This document shows positions 1 through 7,963 of a stretch of 64,000 bases of DNA, piece after piece. The notes beneath the pieces were generated by a model that did no database searches, was not told the origin of the DNA, and saw only the letters and a program-made list of their open reading frames with translations. The position numbers were made by a program, and so were the translations under genes. Position 1 is the first letter of the stretch. Each line of letters begins with the position of its first letter. Location of the stretch: contig NZ_JAHMIN010000005.1 in the NCBI RefSeq assembly GCF_018986435.1, forward strand, positions 96,503-160,502, in the 5' to 3' direction. This stretch comes from Hahella sp. HN01. Lineage in GTDB: Bacteria; Pseudomonadota; Gammaproteobacteria; Pseudomonadales; Oleiphilaceae.

Positions 1-15
1 TATTTACACGTTTGC

Positions 16-2670
16 TTAGCGCTTAAATATCCAGCAATGAATCGTTTTATTGAGACTCTTGGAATAAACCTTCCCGGTTTCAATGAACTTGTAGCGCTGG
101 CTGTTGGGCAGCAGTTTCTTTAAGGCCTTGAGGTCCAGTGACTTCTGGCCGTGAGTGCGACACACCTCGTCAAAATGGTTCAGGTTAACGGCGATGTTTC
201 CTGTCCCTACGGCGTGGTTTAGAACTTCCACCAGGGCGCTGGACGCAAACGCGTTAGGGTCCGGCTGCGCGTTCAGATACTCGAAAGACTCCCAGAACTC
301 CGCCACCGCCGGGTGGTCATCCGCCAGGCGCTCCTGGCGACTGAGAGCCCGTCCATACAGATAATCGCTCAAAGCACTGAAAGCGCTTTCATTAAGGGTT
401 GGGAAGATATGCCGCAACGCTTTTGCAGCCGCCATTATCTGGGCGTGGTTTTTCACCAAACGCAGCAGGCTGGTTTTAATTTCCCCGCGGTTGGTGAAGG
501 CTTCCTCATAGCGATTAAACTCGTTGAAGAACGTGTTTAAGATCTGCGTTTCATTCTCCAACGCTTTACGCAGAAAGCCCGCCATCTGATCGACGCTTTG
601 CCGTTCGAACCACTGCGCCAGTTTTCGCGTGCCTGGCGAGTGGTGTTCGGTCGTACAGTGACAATGGACAATCCGTTGTAGCAGGGCTTCCGATCCATCC
701 ACCTCGGCATTTTGCGCAAACACCAGCGAGCCTAAAAAGAGCGGTTCTTCCGTGTCGTTGCCGCGCTTGGCGACGCCCAGCGTCCCGACCGCGCGCCCGT
801 TAAAGAAGGGTTTAAACTCGTCGAAATCAAACTGCTTCTTTTTCACGTCCATATCGTCGCCCCGGTCGGATTCAATCAACACCAGGGGCATGTTAGAGCT
901 TTGCGTGAATGCGCGTCGGCGTCCGGCGGCCGTCGCCTTCATGGCGTCGAATCCTTCGTAGTCGTCGCGGCCCATGAGCTTCCAAAGAAACTCAATCAAC
1001 GTGGATTTACCGGCGCCAGGATCGCCCGTCAGTTCAAGAAAGGGAAAGCTCTTGTGCTTCGCCCGGATCTGCTGAACGAACAACGAGCCCAGCCAGAAGG
1101 CAAGCGCCGTTAATCCTTGCCAGGAAAAGGTCGTTAAAAAGTTGTCGATCCACTCCGGGTTAAACTCTCCAGGCTGCACCCGAAAGCCCTTAAAGCTGGT
1201 TTTGATGCCGCCCCGGTCCAGTTCAAAATACCCCTCCGCGTTGAGTTCCAGTTCTTTGCCTTTACTAAAAGCAAAGGTCTGGTAGACGTAAGCCTGGCTG
1301 TCGGCGTGGTAGCCCACATAAGGAATGGATTGAATCTCTTTGACCTTACGGTTTAACCACAACTCATGCAGCATGGCCATGTCTTTGGAGCTACCGGAAA
1401 ACGCGCCATAGCCCTTGGTGATCATCGCCTTATGAAAGCTCGATGGCGTGTCGATGTTGCTCCCATCAAATGGGATTAACGCATCCGCGTTATTGCTGCT
1501 GTACTGCACCCGGAACACATAAAACTTTTCGTCCAGGATCTCGTCGCGCTCCGCATAAAGCAGTTCCGGCACAAAGTTACTGATAGGGAAGGCTGTGCAG
1601 TGCTGGCTAAACGAGTCATAGCCTTTACCTAGCGTCAATGCTGCACCGTCCAGTGCTTCGGACAGCTTATGTAAGTCCACCGAAACGGAATACAGCCGGT
1701 TCTCAAAGTCGATAACGAAGTAAGAATGACGCTTCCACAAATAGTACGCGTACGCCTTCCACATCACGCTTTGCGCTGTGAACATTTTCCCCCGGTATTG
1801 CGCTTCCTGCAGGAACGTATCGTTGATACTATCCAGGCGGTAAAGGTCGTCCCAGTCCTTGCTGGTTCCGGTTAGAGATATCTCGACTTTTTCACCCGCC
1901 ATCTGGAGCTTGGTGTAGTGGGATTTCATGCTCTTGCGTCCCGCTGCGTCGTCATCCAACGCCAGCACCCAAGTGATTCTTTTCCCTAGATAGGGTTTTA
2001 TCGCCTCGCTTGGGTAGTAGCCGGCGGCCAGGATCGCCACCGCCTTATGCTCGCAGAAGTGCAGCGCGAGGGCGTGAAAGATCCCCTCCACGATATAAAC
2101 GCGATCACCTTGTTTAAGCACCTGGGTCGGCGGCATCCACCATTTGCCCTTAACCGGATCAACCAAAACCCATCGCCCATTGACGTTATGGCGTTTACCG
2201 CTGAAGTTGATGCGCTGGCCGTCGTCCTTCTGTTTGTCGATCAGCCGTTCCCAATAAAGGGTCCGGTCGCTGTTCAGATAGAAACGGACGGTGTTGCACC
2301 ACTCCTGAGACTTGGGCTGCTTATAGCTGCCTTGCTCATACCACCCCACCATTTCACTCAAAGGGAAACGGCGATTGTGCGCCAGGTAGGCGTCCGCCGT
2401 GGCGTTCGGGTTTTGCTCCGTAGTGGGGAAGCGTTCAGAGTAGTTATTGAAAAGTTCCGGGTATATCTCCCGGGTTGTCTCGCTATAGCCGCAATGTTTT
2501 AAACGGTTACAGCTGACGCGCCAGGGCTCTTTCATGCTAACGAAAAGCTCTTTCTTTCCGCAGTTTGGGCATTTGCCCTGCTGTAGGTATTCCCCTACAC
2601 GCTTGAAAGCGAACTGGCCATCGCTGGCCAGCGCCTCCGCTATTTCGTTTCTGTTATCGAAAATTTGCAT
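16..2670 (-). CDS. Phage/satellite-type primase-helicase (zinc ribbon, Toprim, P-loop ATPase)
   Basis: Likely replication protein of the integrated element, making primers and unwinding DNA. The N-terminus carries a zinc ribbon (C34, C37, C54, C60). A Toprim-like stretch lies near residues 190-270, with VYIVEG and LALDDDAAG holding the acidic residues. A helicase-type ATPase follows, with Walker A GDPGAGKST near residue 548 and LVLIESDR as a possible Walker B. The middle and C-terminal part resembles DUF927-like phage and plasmid ATPases. The start is supported by AAGGA eight bases upstream of the ATG. It follows the small regulator at 2690-2887 by 19 bases and is probably co-transcribed with it. 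Known for the family: such proteins replicate P4-like satellites and plasmids. The rest of the element lies left of the window. Confidence 0.85.
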   Translation of the reverse strand: MQIFDNRNEIAEALASDGQFAFKRVGEYLQQGKCPNCGKKELFVSMKEPWRVSCNRLKHCGYSETTREIYPELFNNYSERFPTTEQNPNATADAYLAHNRRFPLSEMVGWYEQGSYKQPKSQEWCNTVRFYLNSDRTLYWERLIDKQKDDGQRINFSGKRHNVNGRWVLVDPVKGKWWMPPTQVLKQGDRVYIVEGIFHALALHFCEHKAVAILAAGYYPSEAIKPYLGKRITWVLALDDDAAGRKSMKSHYTKLQMAGEKVEISLTGTSKDWDDLYRLDSINDTFLQEAQYRGKMFTAQSVMWKAYAYYLWKRHSYFVIDFENRLYSVSVDLHKLSEALDGAALTLGKGYDSFSQHCTAFPISNFVPELLYAERDEILDEKFYVFRVQYSSNNADALIPFDGSNIDTPSSFHKAMITKGYGAFSGSSKDMAMLHELWLNRKVKEIQSIPYVGYHADSQAYVYQTFAFSKGKELELNAEGYFELDRGGIKTSFKGFRVQPGEFNPEWIDNFLTTFSWQGLTALAFWLGSLFVQQIRAKHKSFPFLELTGDPGAGKSTLIEFLWKLMGRDDYEGFDAMKATAAGRRRAFTQSSNMPLVLIESDRGDDMDVKKKQFDFDEFKPFFNGRAVGTLGVAKRGNDTEEPLFLGSLVFAQNAEVDGSEALLQRIVHCHCTTEHHSPGTRKLAQWFERQSVDQMAGFLRKALENETQILNTFFNEFNRYEEAFTNRGEIKTSLLRLVKNHAQIMAAAKALRHIFPTLNESAFSALSDYLYGRALSRQERLADDHPAVAEFWESFEYLNAQPDPNAFASSALVEVLNHAVGTGNIAVNLNHFDEVCRTHGQKSLDLKALKKLLPNSQRYKFIETGKVYSKSLNKTIHCWIFKR

Positions 2671-2689
2671 TAGTCGTCCTTAGCCCCAA

Positions 2690-2887
2690 TTACCCTTGGC
2701 TTTCGCTTGCTTTTACGCATTCCAGTGTCAGCTGGGCGATGTTAATGAGGTGAAGCCTACCAATATGCATGGTTGGTATATTCCCTCTGTCAACTTGTCC
2801 TCTTACCTGGTCAACCCTCAATCCAGAATGCTTTGCAAAATTCTCCTGAGTCATCACTGGCGTTAAAACCACAACAGCCTCGCTCAT
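2690..2887 (-). CDS. Small DNA-binding regulator, Cox/AlpA-like
   Basis: A 65-residue protein with a compact helix-turn-helix-like segment (MTQENFAKHSGLRVDQVRG, then a basic VDRGNIPTMHIGR wing). This is typical of small phage Cox/excisionase or AlpA-type regulators. A longer reading frame begins at 2971, but the start at 2887 is preferred because GGAGAG lies eight bases upstream. It sits directly upstream of the primase-helicase and diverges from the XRE repressor and integrase, the usual position of a Cox-type switch protein. Inferred role: repression of the integrase/repressor promoter and/or help with excision. The assignment rests on size, motif and context rather than on a recognised named family. 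Confidence 0.65.
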   Translation of the reverse strand: MSEAVVVLTPVMTQENFAKHSGLRVDQVRGQVDRGNIPTMHIGRLHLINIAQLTLECVKASESQG

Positions 2888-2936
2888 TAGTACAACTCTC
2901 CATTTAATCATGTTGTAACTTGGTCTTACGTGTTCC

Positions 2937-3098
2937 GGAGTATTATTTACTCCTTGCGTCTCGGCAGTCAAGTATTATTAGATCCAGGAAGAGTAAATAA
3001 TGCTCTTTATGGGTTGCGGGTGCTCATAGTTACTCCTAAAGGCGTAAAAATTCTTACGTAACATTCACTATGTATGCAGCAAGGTGTAATAATGTGCT
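2937..3098. promoter_or_regulatory. Divergent control region with repeated operator-like sites
   Basis: The region between the leftward early genes and the rightward repressor holds related A+T-rich sites. They are a perfect 6-bp inverted repeat GGAGTA/TACTCC spaced by 5 (2937-2953), AGTATTATTA at 2971-2980, AGTAAATAATGCT at 2992-3004 (the reverse of ATTATTTACT in the first site), and GTGTAATAATGTGCT at 3084-3098. This pattern suits binding sites for the XRE repressor and/or the Cox-like protein. The core promoters were not resolved. Confidence 0.5.
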
Positions 3099-3165
3099 CT
3101 AACGTGGCCTATTAACGAGATCACTGGAAGGCCAACTTATGATCAAATTTTGAGAAGGCAAAGCT

Positions 3166-3483
3166 ATGAAAATGAAGGCGGGTGATCGGCTCCAGGGACT
3201 AAGAGAATTGATTGGATTAACTCAGCGTGAATTTGCCGAACTGCTTGGTATTGACTATTTCCGGCTCAAAAATATTGAGCAGCAAAAAGCAAGAATGGCT
3301 GAGGATGAGTTCGCTCAAGTTGGATTGCTGATTCCAGAAATGCTGCATTGGGTTGCTTGCGAAAGTGATATCTCGTTAAGCGCTTTGCAAAACAGTGAGG
3401 CAAAGCTCTGTAGATTGATCGCAGCGAAAATAGAAGCAGGGCAGGTTCCTGAAGGGTATATGTTGGAGGAAAAAATTAAGTAA
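3166..3483 (+). CDS. XRE-family phage repressor
   Basis: A 105-residue protein whose N-terminal half is a Cro/CI-type helix-turn-helix (residues about 5-40; recognition segment around TQREFAELLGIDYFRLKNIEQ). The remainder is a short helical tail. AGAAGG lies upstream of the ATG. Its stop overlaps the integrase start by a base (TAATG), so the two genes are translationally coupled. The divergent promoter region upstream contains repeated operator-like sites that it could bind. Inferred role: maintenance of the integrated state by repressing the leftward replication genes. Base composition is A+T-richer than the chromosomal genes to the right. Confidence 0.8.
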   Translation: MKMKAGDRLQGLRELIGLTQREFAELLGIDYFRLKNIEQQKARMAEDEFAQVGLLIPEMLHWVACESDISLSALQNSEAKLCRLIAAKIEAGQVPEGYMLEEKIK

Positions 3484-4496
3484 TGGCTTTTAAGAAAGTT
3501 GCAACGGGATGGCAGGTTGATATAAGGCCTGAAGGGCGTGGAGGGAAAAGAGTAAGAAAAACATTTCCTAAGCTCCAGCAGGCGAAGCAGTGGGAAGCCG
3601 AGCAAAAGTCAAAAGCCTATTCTGGTGAATGGAAGGTGCCAACCAAGGACAAGCGAAGATTATCTGATCTTGTTAAAACTTGGCATGACCTGCATGGCCA
3701 TACACTTAAAGATGGAGATAACCGGCTGCACGCATTGAAAGTTTTGTGCGAGAAGTTAAATAACCCTATAGCCAAAGAGTTTACAGCCGAGGACTTTTTA
3801 GAATACAGGCGATGGCGACTTACGCAGAAAGTTAAAAACAGCAATAGGCTGGTTTCAGCAAACACGGTAAACCATGATCACATGTACTTATCGGCCGTTT
3901 TTAACAAACTGATCAAGTTTGGTAACTGGAAGCTTGAGAACCCCCTTAAAGGTGTCTCAAAACTTCGGATAGACGAACGTGATTTAACCTATCTGGAAAA
4001 GGACCAAATAAGGGCGTTACTAGAAGCCCTGAAGAAATCAAGAAATCCCAATGTATTGGCCATGTCGAAAATTTGTTTGGCAACAGGGGCCCGTTGGGGG
4101 GAAGCTGAGAAACTGAATGCGGAGCAAATCAGACATAACAAAGTTCACTTTGTTGGCACTAAAAACAGTAAATCAAGAGCAGTTCCAATTTCGGAAGAAT
4201 TGGCGGTTGAGATACTGTCAGGACGTGCAGAAAGAGGGCGCTTGTTTAGAGGAGCGGGATCAGAAGAAGCATTTGAGCGAGCAGTAAAGAGAGCTGGATT
4301 AACCCTCCCACACGGTCAGCTAACACACATCCTACGACACACTTTTGCTTCCCACTATATGATCAATGATGGGAATATCCTGAAGTTAAAATATATTTTG
4401 GGGCACGCGTCATTGGATATGACAATTCGCTACGCAAAACTGGCTCCGGCCCACTTGGCTGATGCAGTATCCAAAAACCCTCTTGCTACGCTTTAA
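3483..4496 (+). CDS. int: Tyrosine-family phage integrase
   Basis: Site-specific recombinase that integrates and excises the element. The N-terminal 50 or so residues form an arm-binding-like domain (GWQVDIRPEGRGGKRVRK), followed by a SAM-like core-binding domain to about residue 165. The catalytic domain shows the expected set: Arg in TGARWGE (about 203), Lys in the GTKNSKSRA hairpin (about 225), HILRHTF (H about 282, R about 285), GHAS (about 306) and the nucleophile Tyr in IRYAKLAP (about 316). All catalytic residues are present, so it is probably active. It is coupled to the repressor upstream. In phages with this order the attachment site lies just beyond the integrase, here within 4497-4962. 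Confidence 0.95.
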   Translation: MAFKKVATGWQVDIRPEGRGGKRVRKTFPKLQQAKQWEAEQKSKAYSGEWKVPTKDKRRLSDLVKTWHDLHGHTLKDGDNRLHALKVLCEKLNNPIAKEFTAEDFLEYRRWRLTQKVKNSNRLVSANTVNHDHMYLSAVFNKLIKFGNWKLENPLKGVSKLRIDERDLTYLEKDQIRALLEALKKSRNPNVLAMSKICLATGARWGEAEKLNAEQIRHNKVHFVGTKNSKSRAVPISEELAVEILSGRAERGRLFRGAGSEEAFERAVKRAGLTLPHGQLTHILRHTFASHYMINDGNILKLKYILGHASLDMTIRYAKLAPAHLADAVSKNPLATL

Positions 4497-4962
4497 GTGT
4501 CCGCATTGTGTCCACAGCAACGAGCTGTAAGGATGTTTAAGGAGTAGTTTGGCTATTATAAATCAGTAAGTTATGTTCTATTGTGTCCTATTGTGGGCTA
4601 TCAAGTCGGATTCGGAATCAGGGAGATGAATATGCGAAAACACGCCCATCTTTGAACCGAACGCAAGTGCTGTTGCTGATTGTGACGACGACAAGGACTG
4701 TCATAGATCTGCGCCGTATTACTACTCCCCGGCGGGCCTACGCCTTCACTCTCAGTATAGTCCACCGCACCCCGGCGCGTGCGGGCGGTAACGAAATTTT
4801 ACGGATTGGGGTGTGGAGGTTGGTTGGGGTATTTCGGTGGATATTCACTGACTTAACCTAGGGATTACGTTATCAGCCTATTGGTCTTGGCCATGAGGCT
4901 AATAGGCAAGGGTGTGAATATTGCTAGCATTGCTGTTTTTATAATCAGTTCAGGAAAGCTCC
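4497..4962. other. Gene-poor region beyond integrase; candidate attachment region
   Basis: I see no convincing gene in these 466 bases; a 92-codon frame at 4583-4861 has no recognisable protein character. Visible signals are a short direct repeat CTATTGTG at 4579-4586 and 4588-4595, related to GCATTGTGTCC just after the integrase stop, and an inverted repeat GCCTATT/AATAGGC (4876-4882 with 4901-4907). A TATAAT hexamer at 4940-4945 lies about 18 bases upstream of the next gene, without a good -35. No tRNA gene or tRNA 3' end was found. The attachment core cannot be fixed without the other element end. Confidence 0.4.
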
Positions 4963-6111
4963 ATGCAAGAAAGCAACCTCCCCGCGCAGCACCAATTACT
5001 TGATCTTGAAAACCCATTGCCGTCATGGAATTTAAAGAAAAAGATCACAGGTAAGAAATTGATGATCACCAAGGAGGCTGACACCTTCATGCGTGGTTTG
5101 AACCTTTACGAAAAAACAAAGGTTTATAATGAGGTGCTAAAGCTAGCCAGCGAGGGAGGTTATGGACGTTTTAGTAAGGGTTTTAGGAAAGACCCTATGT
5201 TCATGCGCGAAAAGAAGTGCTCAGGTGGAATTAGCTTTATGTATAACGTGAACCCTGAAATGATCGTAATTAACCGAATGAAGTTGGAACTAGAGCCTAC
5301 AAGCCTAGCAACTCCTGTAAACAAGCAGCAAATGGGTTTGTTTGAAGTTAAACGTAAGTCTGGTGTTCGCTGGCATGAAGGTTCTACCAAGGCAGATATT
5401 GAAGAGTTGGAAAATGCATGGGGGACTCCAGAGCCAATTAGTACTATTAAAACTGAGCATGTTGCTATTAACGGAATGTCAAATGACCTTGAAAAGGCAT
5501 CTTGGTTAATGGGCGTTCATATGGACACGGCATATTGGGGCGACAACGCAAAGGCATACACTCTGGTATACAACCCCACTCGCGGTAAGCTCGATATCTT
5601 CGAGTGTATACAAGATCGGGTTTCAACTTCTAAGCTGGCTGAACTATTGGCAATTATGCTGATAGAGAGTCAGCAAAATGGCGTGAATCGTAAATGGACT
5701 GCTCATAGTCAGGGTGGGATTATCATGACCCGAGCAGTGGAGCTGGTGAATATGCGCGGAATAAAGTTAGAAGGGCAACGAGTATCCATTCATGCTGGCG
5801 GAAACTATAAGACGCGAGCAGAAAATGCCTTTACAAAAGCAGGGATGATCATCGACGAAATCAGACGGGATCATCCAGATGATTTCGTGCCTCACCTTTT
5901 AGGCTTTAACGATTTATCACCCGGTTCATTTATCCGAGGCATCCGCAGTATGAAGCTTGTAACTGGTGATAAACGTCCTGTTGAAGTCAGCCCACATACG
6001 CTACCCTACCTTGGGAGAGAGACAGCTATCCGCCACTTGCAGATGAACGGCTATCATAAGAAAGCGGAAAGGCTAGCGGAGCTAACCATGAAGGAGTTTG
6101 ACCTGCTATGA
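4963..6111 (+). CDS. Lipase-like serine hydrolase, candidate toxin/effector
   Basis: A 382-residue protein not matched to a named family. The central and C-terminal part has the look of an alpha/beta hydrolase used by polymorphic or secreted lipase effectors: HVAINGMSND, a strand LVYNPTRGKLDIFE, and the nucleophile elbow AHSQGG with Ser249 in a GxSxG-like position (Ala replaces the first Gly). HAGGNYKTRAENAF follows. No signal peptide or membrane segment is visible. The ribosome site is AGGAAAG, eight bases before the ATG. The next gene starts inside its stop codon (ATGA overlap), the usual arrangement of a toxin and its immunity gene. Composition is A+T-richer than the chromosome, and it lies next to the integrase, so it may be phage cargo. 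Function is inferred only. Confidence 0.55.
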   Translation: MQESNLPAQHQLLDLENPLPSWNLKKKITGKKLMITKEADTFMRGLNLYEKTKVYNEVLKLASEGGYGRFSKGFRKDPMFMREKKCSGGISFMYNVNPEMIVINRMKLELEPTSLATPVNKQQMGLFEVKRKSGVRWHEGSTKADIEELENAWGTPEPISTIKTEHVAINGMSNDLEKASWLMGVHMDTAYWGDNAKAYTLVYNPTRGKLDIFECIQDRVSTSKLAELLAIMLIESQQNGVNRKWTAHSQGGIIMTRAVELVNMRGIKLEGQRVSIHAGGNYKTRAENAFTKAGMIIDEIRRDHPDDFVPHLLGFNDLSPGSFIRGIRSMKLVTGDKRPVEVSPHTLPYLGRETAIRHLQMNGYHKKAERLAELTMKEFDLL

Positions 6112-6875
6112 TCAAACAGCTGGTGAGGCCCCTATTAACAGGAAAAGGGCCGAACTTTTCAAAGCTAACTACTAAGGAGTGTGGCATTGGTGACTACAGA
6201 TTGCGATATAAGCTTCCCGGCAACATCATAAAAATTGGAACTGCCGATGCTCAGACTCCATCAAGAGTTAACTTGCAAGCTGATCTATTTGAGTCATATA
6301 GCCCAAAGAAGCTTTTTAACCGTACCTTTGTGCGAATGGATTTCGAGTGGTGGGCTTATAGAGGAATTTTCTTACAGGGCGATTCGGGGCTGATTAGTAA
6401 GATGAGTTTGCATCTTGACGTCAATCAAGCAGAATCTCACACGCCACTTTTTAAAGAGAAACTTGATAGTTTGGAGTCGTATCTTAAAAAGGACTACTGG
6501 GAATATTACGAAACAGAAGAAAATAAGGATGGAGAGCCTGGGGCTAATTGGCAGCAGCGTTATAATTTTGAAAATCCTGACGAAGTTAGAGCTAAGGGAT
6601 ATATACCCCTTGGGAGGTTAGAGTTAGTGACGCACTTGCCAGAAATATACTACAGAGAGGCTATTAATGGACTTGAATGGCTTCACTATTGCATTAGAGG
6701 TGAAGGCGTCGGGCGGGGACAAAGTTATTATTGGGCTTATCCACTGAGCGATAACTATTACTTAACACTCAACTTTCGGGTTTCTTCAGAGATTGGCAAC
6801 AAAGAACTGAGATATCAGCGTATGTACGAAGATGCTAAACGTATCATGTCAATGGTTGAACTACGTAAAGAGTAA
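6108..6875 (+). CDS. Unknown protein, candidate immunity partner
   Basis: A 255-residue soluble protein with no recognised family. It has many aromatic and acidic residues (YWEYYETEENKDGEPG; WWAYRG) and no signal peptide, transmembrane segment or catalytic motif. The start overlaps the stop of the lipase-like gene by four bases (ATGA), with AAGGAG upstream, so synthesis of the two should be coupled. A rho-independent terminator follows immediately, making a two-gene unit. In toxin/immunity loci the second, non-enzymatic and often acidic gene is the antidote, and that is the inference here. Alternatives are an adaptor or chaperone for the hydrolase. Confidence 0.5.
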   Translation: MIKQLVRPLLTGKGPNFSKLTTKECGIGDYRLRYKLPGNIIKIGTADAQTPSRVNLQADLFESYSPKKLFNRTFVRMDFEWWAYRGIFLQGDSGLISKMSLHLDVNQAESHTPLFKEKLDSLESYLKKDYWEYYETEENKDGEPGANWQQRYNFENPDEVRAKGYIPLGRLELVTHLPEIYYREAINGLEWLHYCIRGEGVGRGQSYYWAYPLSDNYYLTLNFRVSSEIGNKELRYQRMYEDAKRIMSMVELRKE

Positions 6876-6885
6876 CAACAGCACC

Positions 6886-6924
6886 GACCCCACACCCAAT
6901 CAGAAGGTGTGCGGGGCTTTATTA
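6886..6924 (+). terminator. Rho-independent terminator of the hydrolase/immunity pair
   Basis: The arm CCCCACACC (6888-6896) pairs with GGTGTGCGGGG (6906-6916) with one bulged C, followed by TTTATTATT. It lies 12 bases after the preceding stop codon. Confidence 0.85.
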
Positions 6925-6974
6925 TTGATTTGCTTCTCTTTTGGGAAGTTAATGACTGCATAGACCATCTTTAC

Positions 6975-7850
6975 TCAACGCCCACTATGCTCCAATAAAA
7001 ACTCCACAAAGGCCTGGTTTGCTCGGGAGAGGTAGCCGTTGCGGCGCCAGGCGATGCTGAGGTCGAGCCAGATGGGGGTATCGAAGGGGATGGTGACGAG
7101 GCTTTCGTTTTCCTCCACTACCATTCCCAGCAGGGTGGAGATGCCGAAGCCTTGTTTGATGATGGATTTGATCAGTGGCAGCAGGTTGGTTTCGAAACCG
7201 ATGTTGGGGGTGACGCCGGCGGCTTTGGCGAGTCTGTCGACCACTTTGCGGTGAAAGTAGCCTTCCTTGAACATCACCAGTTCCTCCTGGAAAAACTGCT
7301 CCGGCGTAACGCTTTCCTGTTTCGCGAACGGGTGTTCCTGGGACACGGTCACCAGCATTTGCTCTCTTAGAAAAGGACGGGCTTCCAACTCCTCCGGCAC
7401 GAATTCCGCCACGATGACGCCCAGGTCCAGTTCTCCTTGCTCCAGCATTTGCTGCAAACGCCAGGTGCCGCCTTCGATGACCGACAGGTTCAGGGTGGGA
7501 TAACGATGGCGAAAAGCCATCAGAATGGGCGGGAAGTAAAAAGACCCCAACATGCTGGGCACTCCTACGCGCACCTCGCCGCGGGTCAGGCCTTTCAACT
7601 CGCTCATCTCCAGCGCCGCGTCGTCAGCGGCTCTCAGTATCTTTTCCGCATGGCGATACAGAATCGCGCCCTCGTCCGTGAGAGAAATGCGGCGATCGTT
7701 ACGGTGCAGCAGCGTTAACGTCAGCTCCGTCTCCAGCTTGCGCAACGCCATACTGACCGCCGGTTGCGCGACTCCGAGGGATTCGGCGGCGCGGGTGAAA
7801 CTGCCGAGGCGGGCGACCTCGTAAAAGTAGCGCAGGCTTTTAATGTCCAT
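6975..7850 (-). CDS. LysR-family transcriptional regulator
   Basis: A 291-residue regulator of standard LysR length. The winged helix-turn-helix occupies about residues 1-60 (LRYFYEVARLGSFTRAAESLGVAQPAVSMALRKLE), followed by a periplasmic-binding-fold effector domain (GVPSMLGSFYFPPILMAFRHRYP). It is transcribed away from an MFS exporter gene, the classical layout in which a LysR protein controls the divergent transporter and itself. The inducer cannot be read from sequence. Direct TAACTGTA repeats in the shared intergenic region are candidate binding sites. Confidence 0.93.
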   Translation of the reverse strand: MDIKSLRYFYEVARLGSFTRAAESLGVAQPAVSMALRKLETELTLTLLHRNDRRISLTDEGAILYRHAEKILRAADDAALEMSELKGLTRGEVRVGVPSMLGSFYFPPILMAFRHRYPTLNLSVIEGGTWRLQQMLEQGELDLGVIVAEFVPEELEARPFLREQMLVTVSQEHPFAKQESVTPEQFFQEELVMFKEGYFHRKVVDRLAKAAGVTPNIGFETNLLPLIKSIIKQGFGISTLLGMVVEENESLVTIPFDTPIWLDLSIAWRRNGYLSRANQAFVEFLLEHSGR

Positions 7851-7963
7851 AAGTAATCGTTATTAACTGTATAAGCAGCATATATTTTATTGATGATAAC
7901 TGTAGCTCTATAGTGATCCTGCATCCAGCTTCATTTCAGGAAAGGCGGTTGAGGGGCAGTAGC
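7851..7963. promoter_or_regulatory. Divergent LysR/MFS promoter region
   Basis: TAACTGTA occurs twice, at 7864-7871 and 7897-7904, with starts 33 bases apart (about three helical turns). An A+T-rich stretch lies between the copies and TATAGT at 7909-7914 could be the rightward -10. This fits cooperative LysR binding, but binding is inferred only. Confidence 0.4.

Noticed and set aside
4583-4861. 92-codon plus-strand frame after the integrase.
   Set aside because: No ribosome site, no recognisable protein character and overlap with repeats and hairpins; more likely a chance frame in the attachment region.
4500-4960. A tRNA gene as the integration target.
   Set aside because: No cloverleaf, TTCGANTCC-type T-arm or CCA end was found on either strand.
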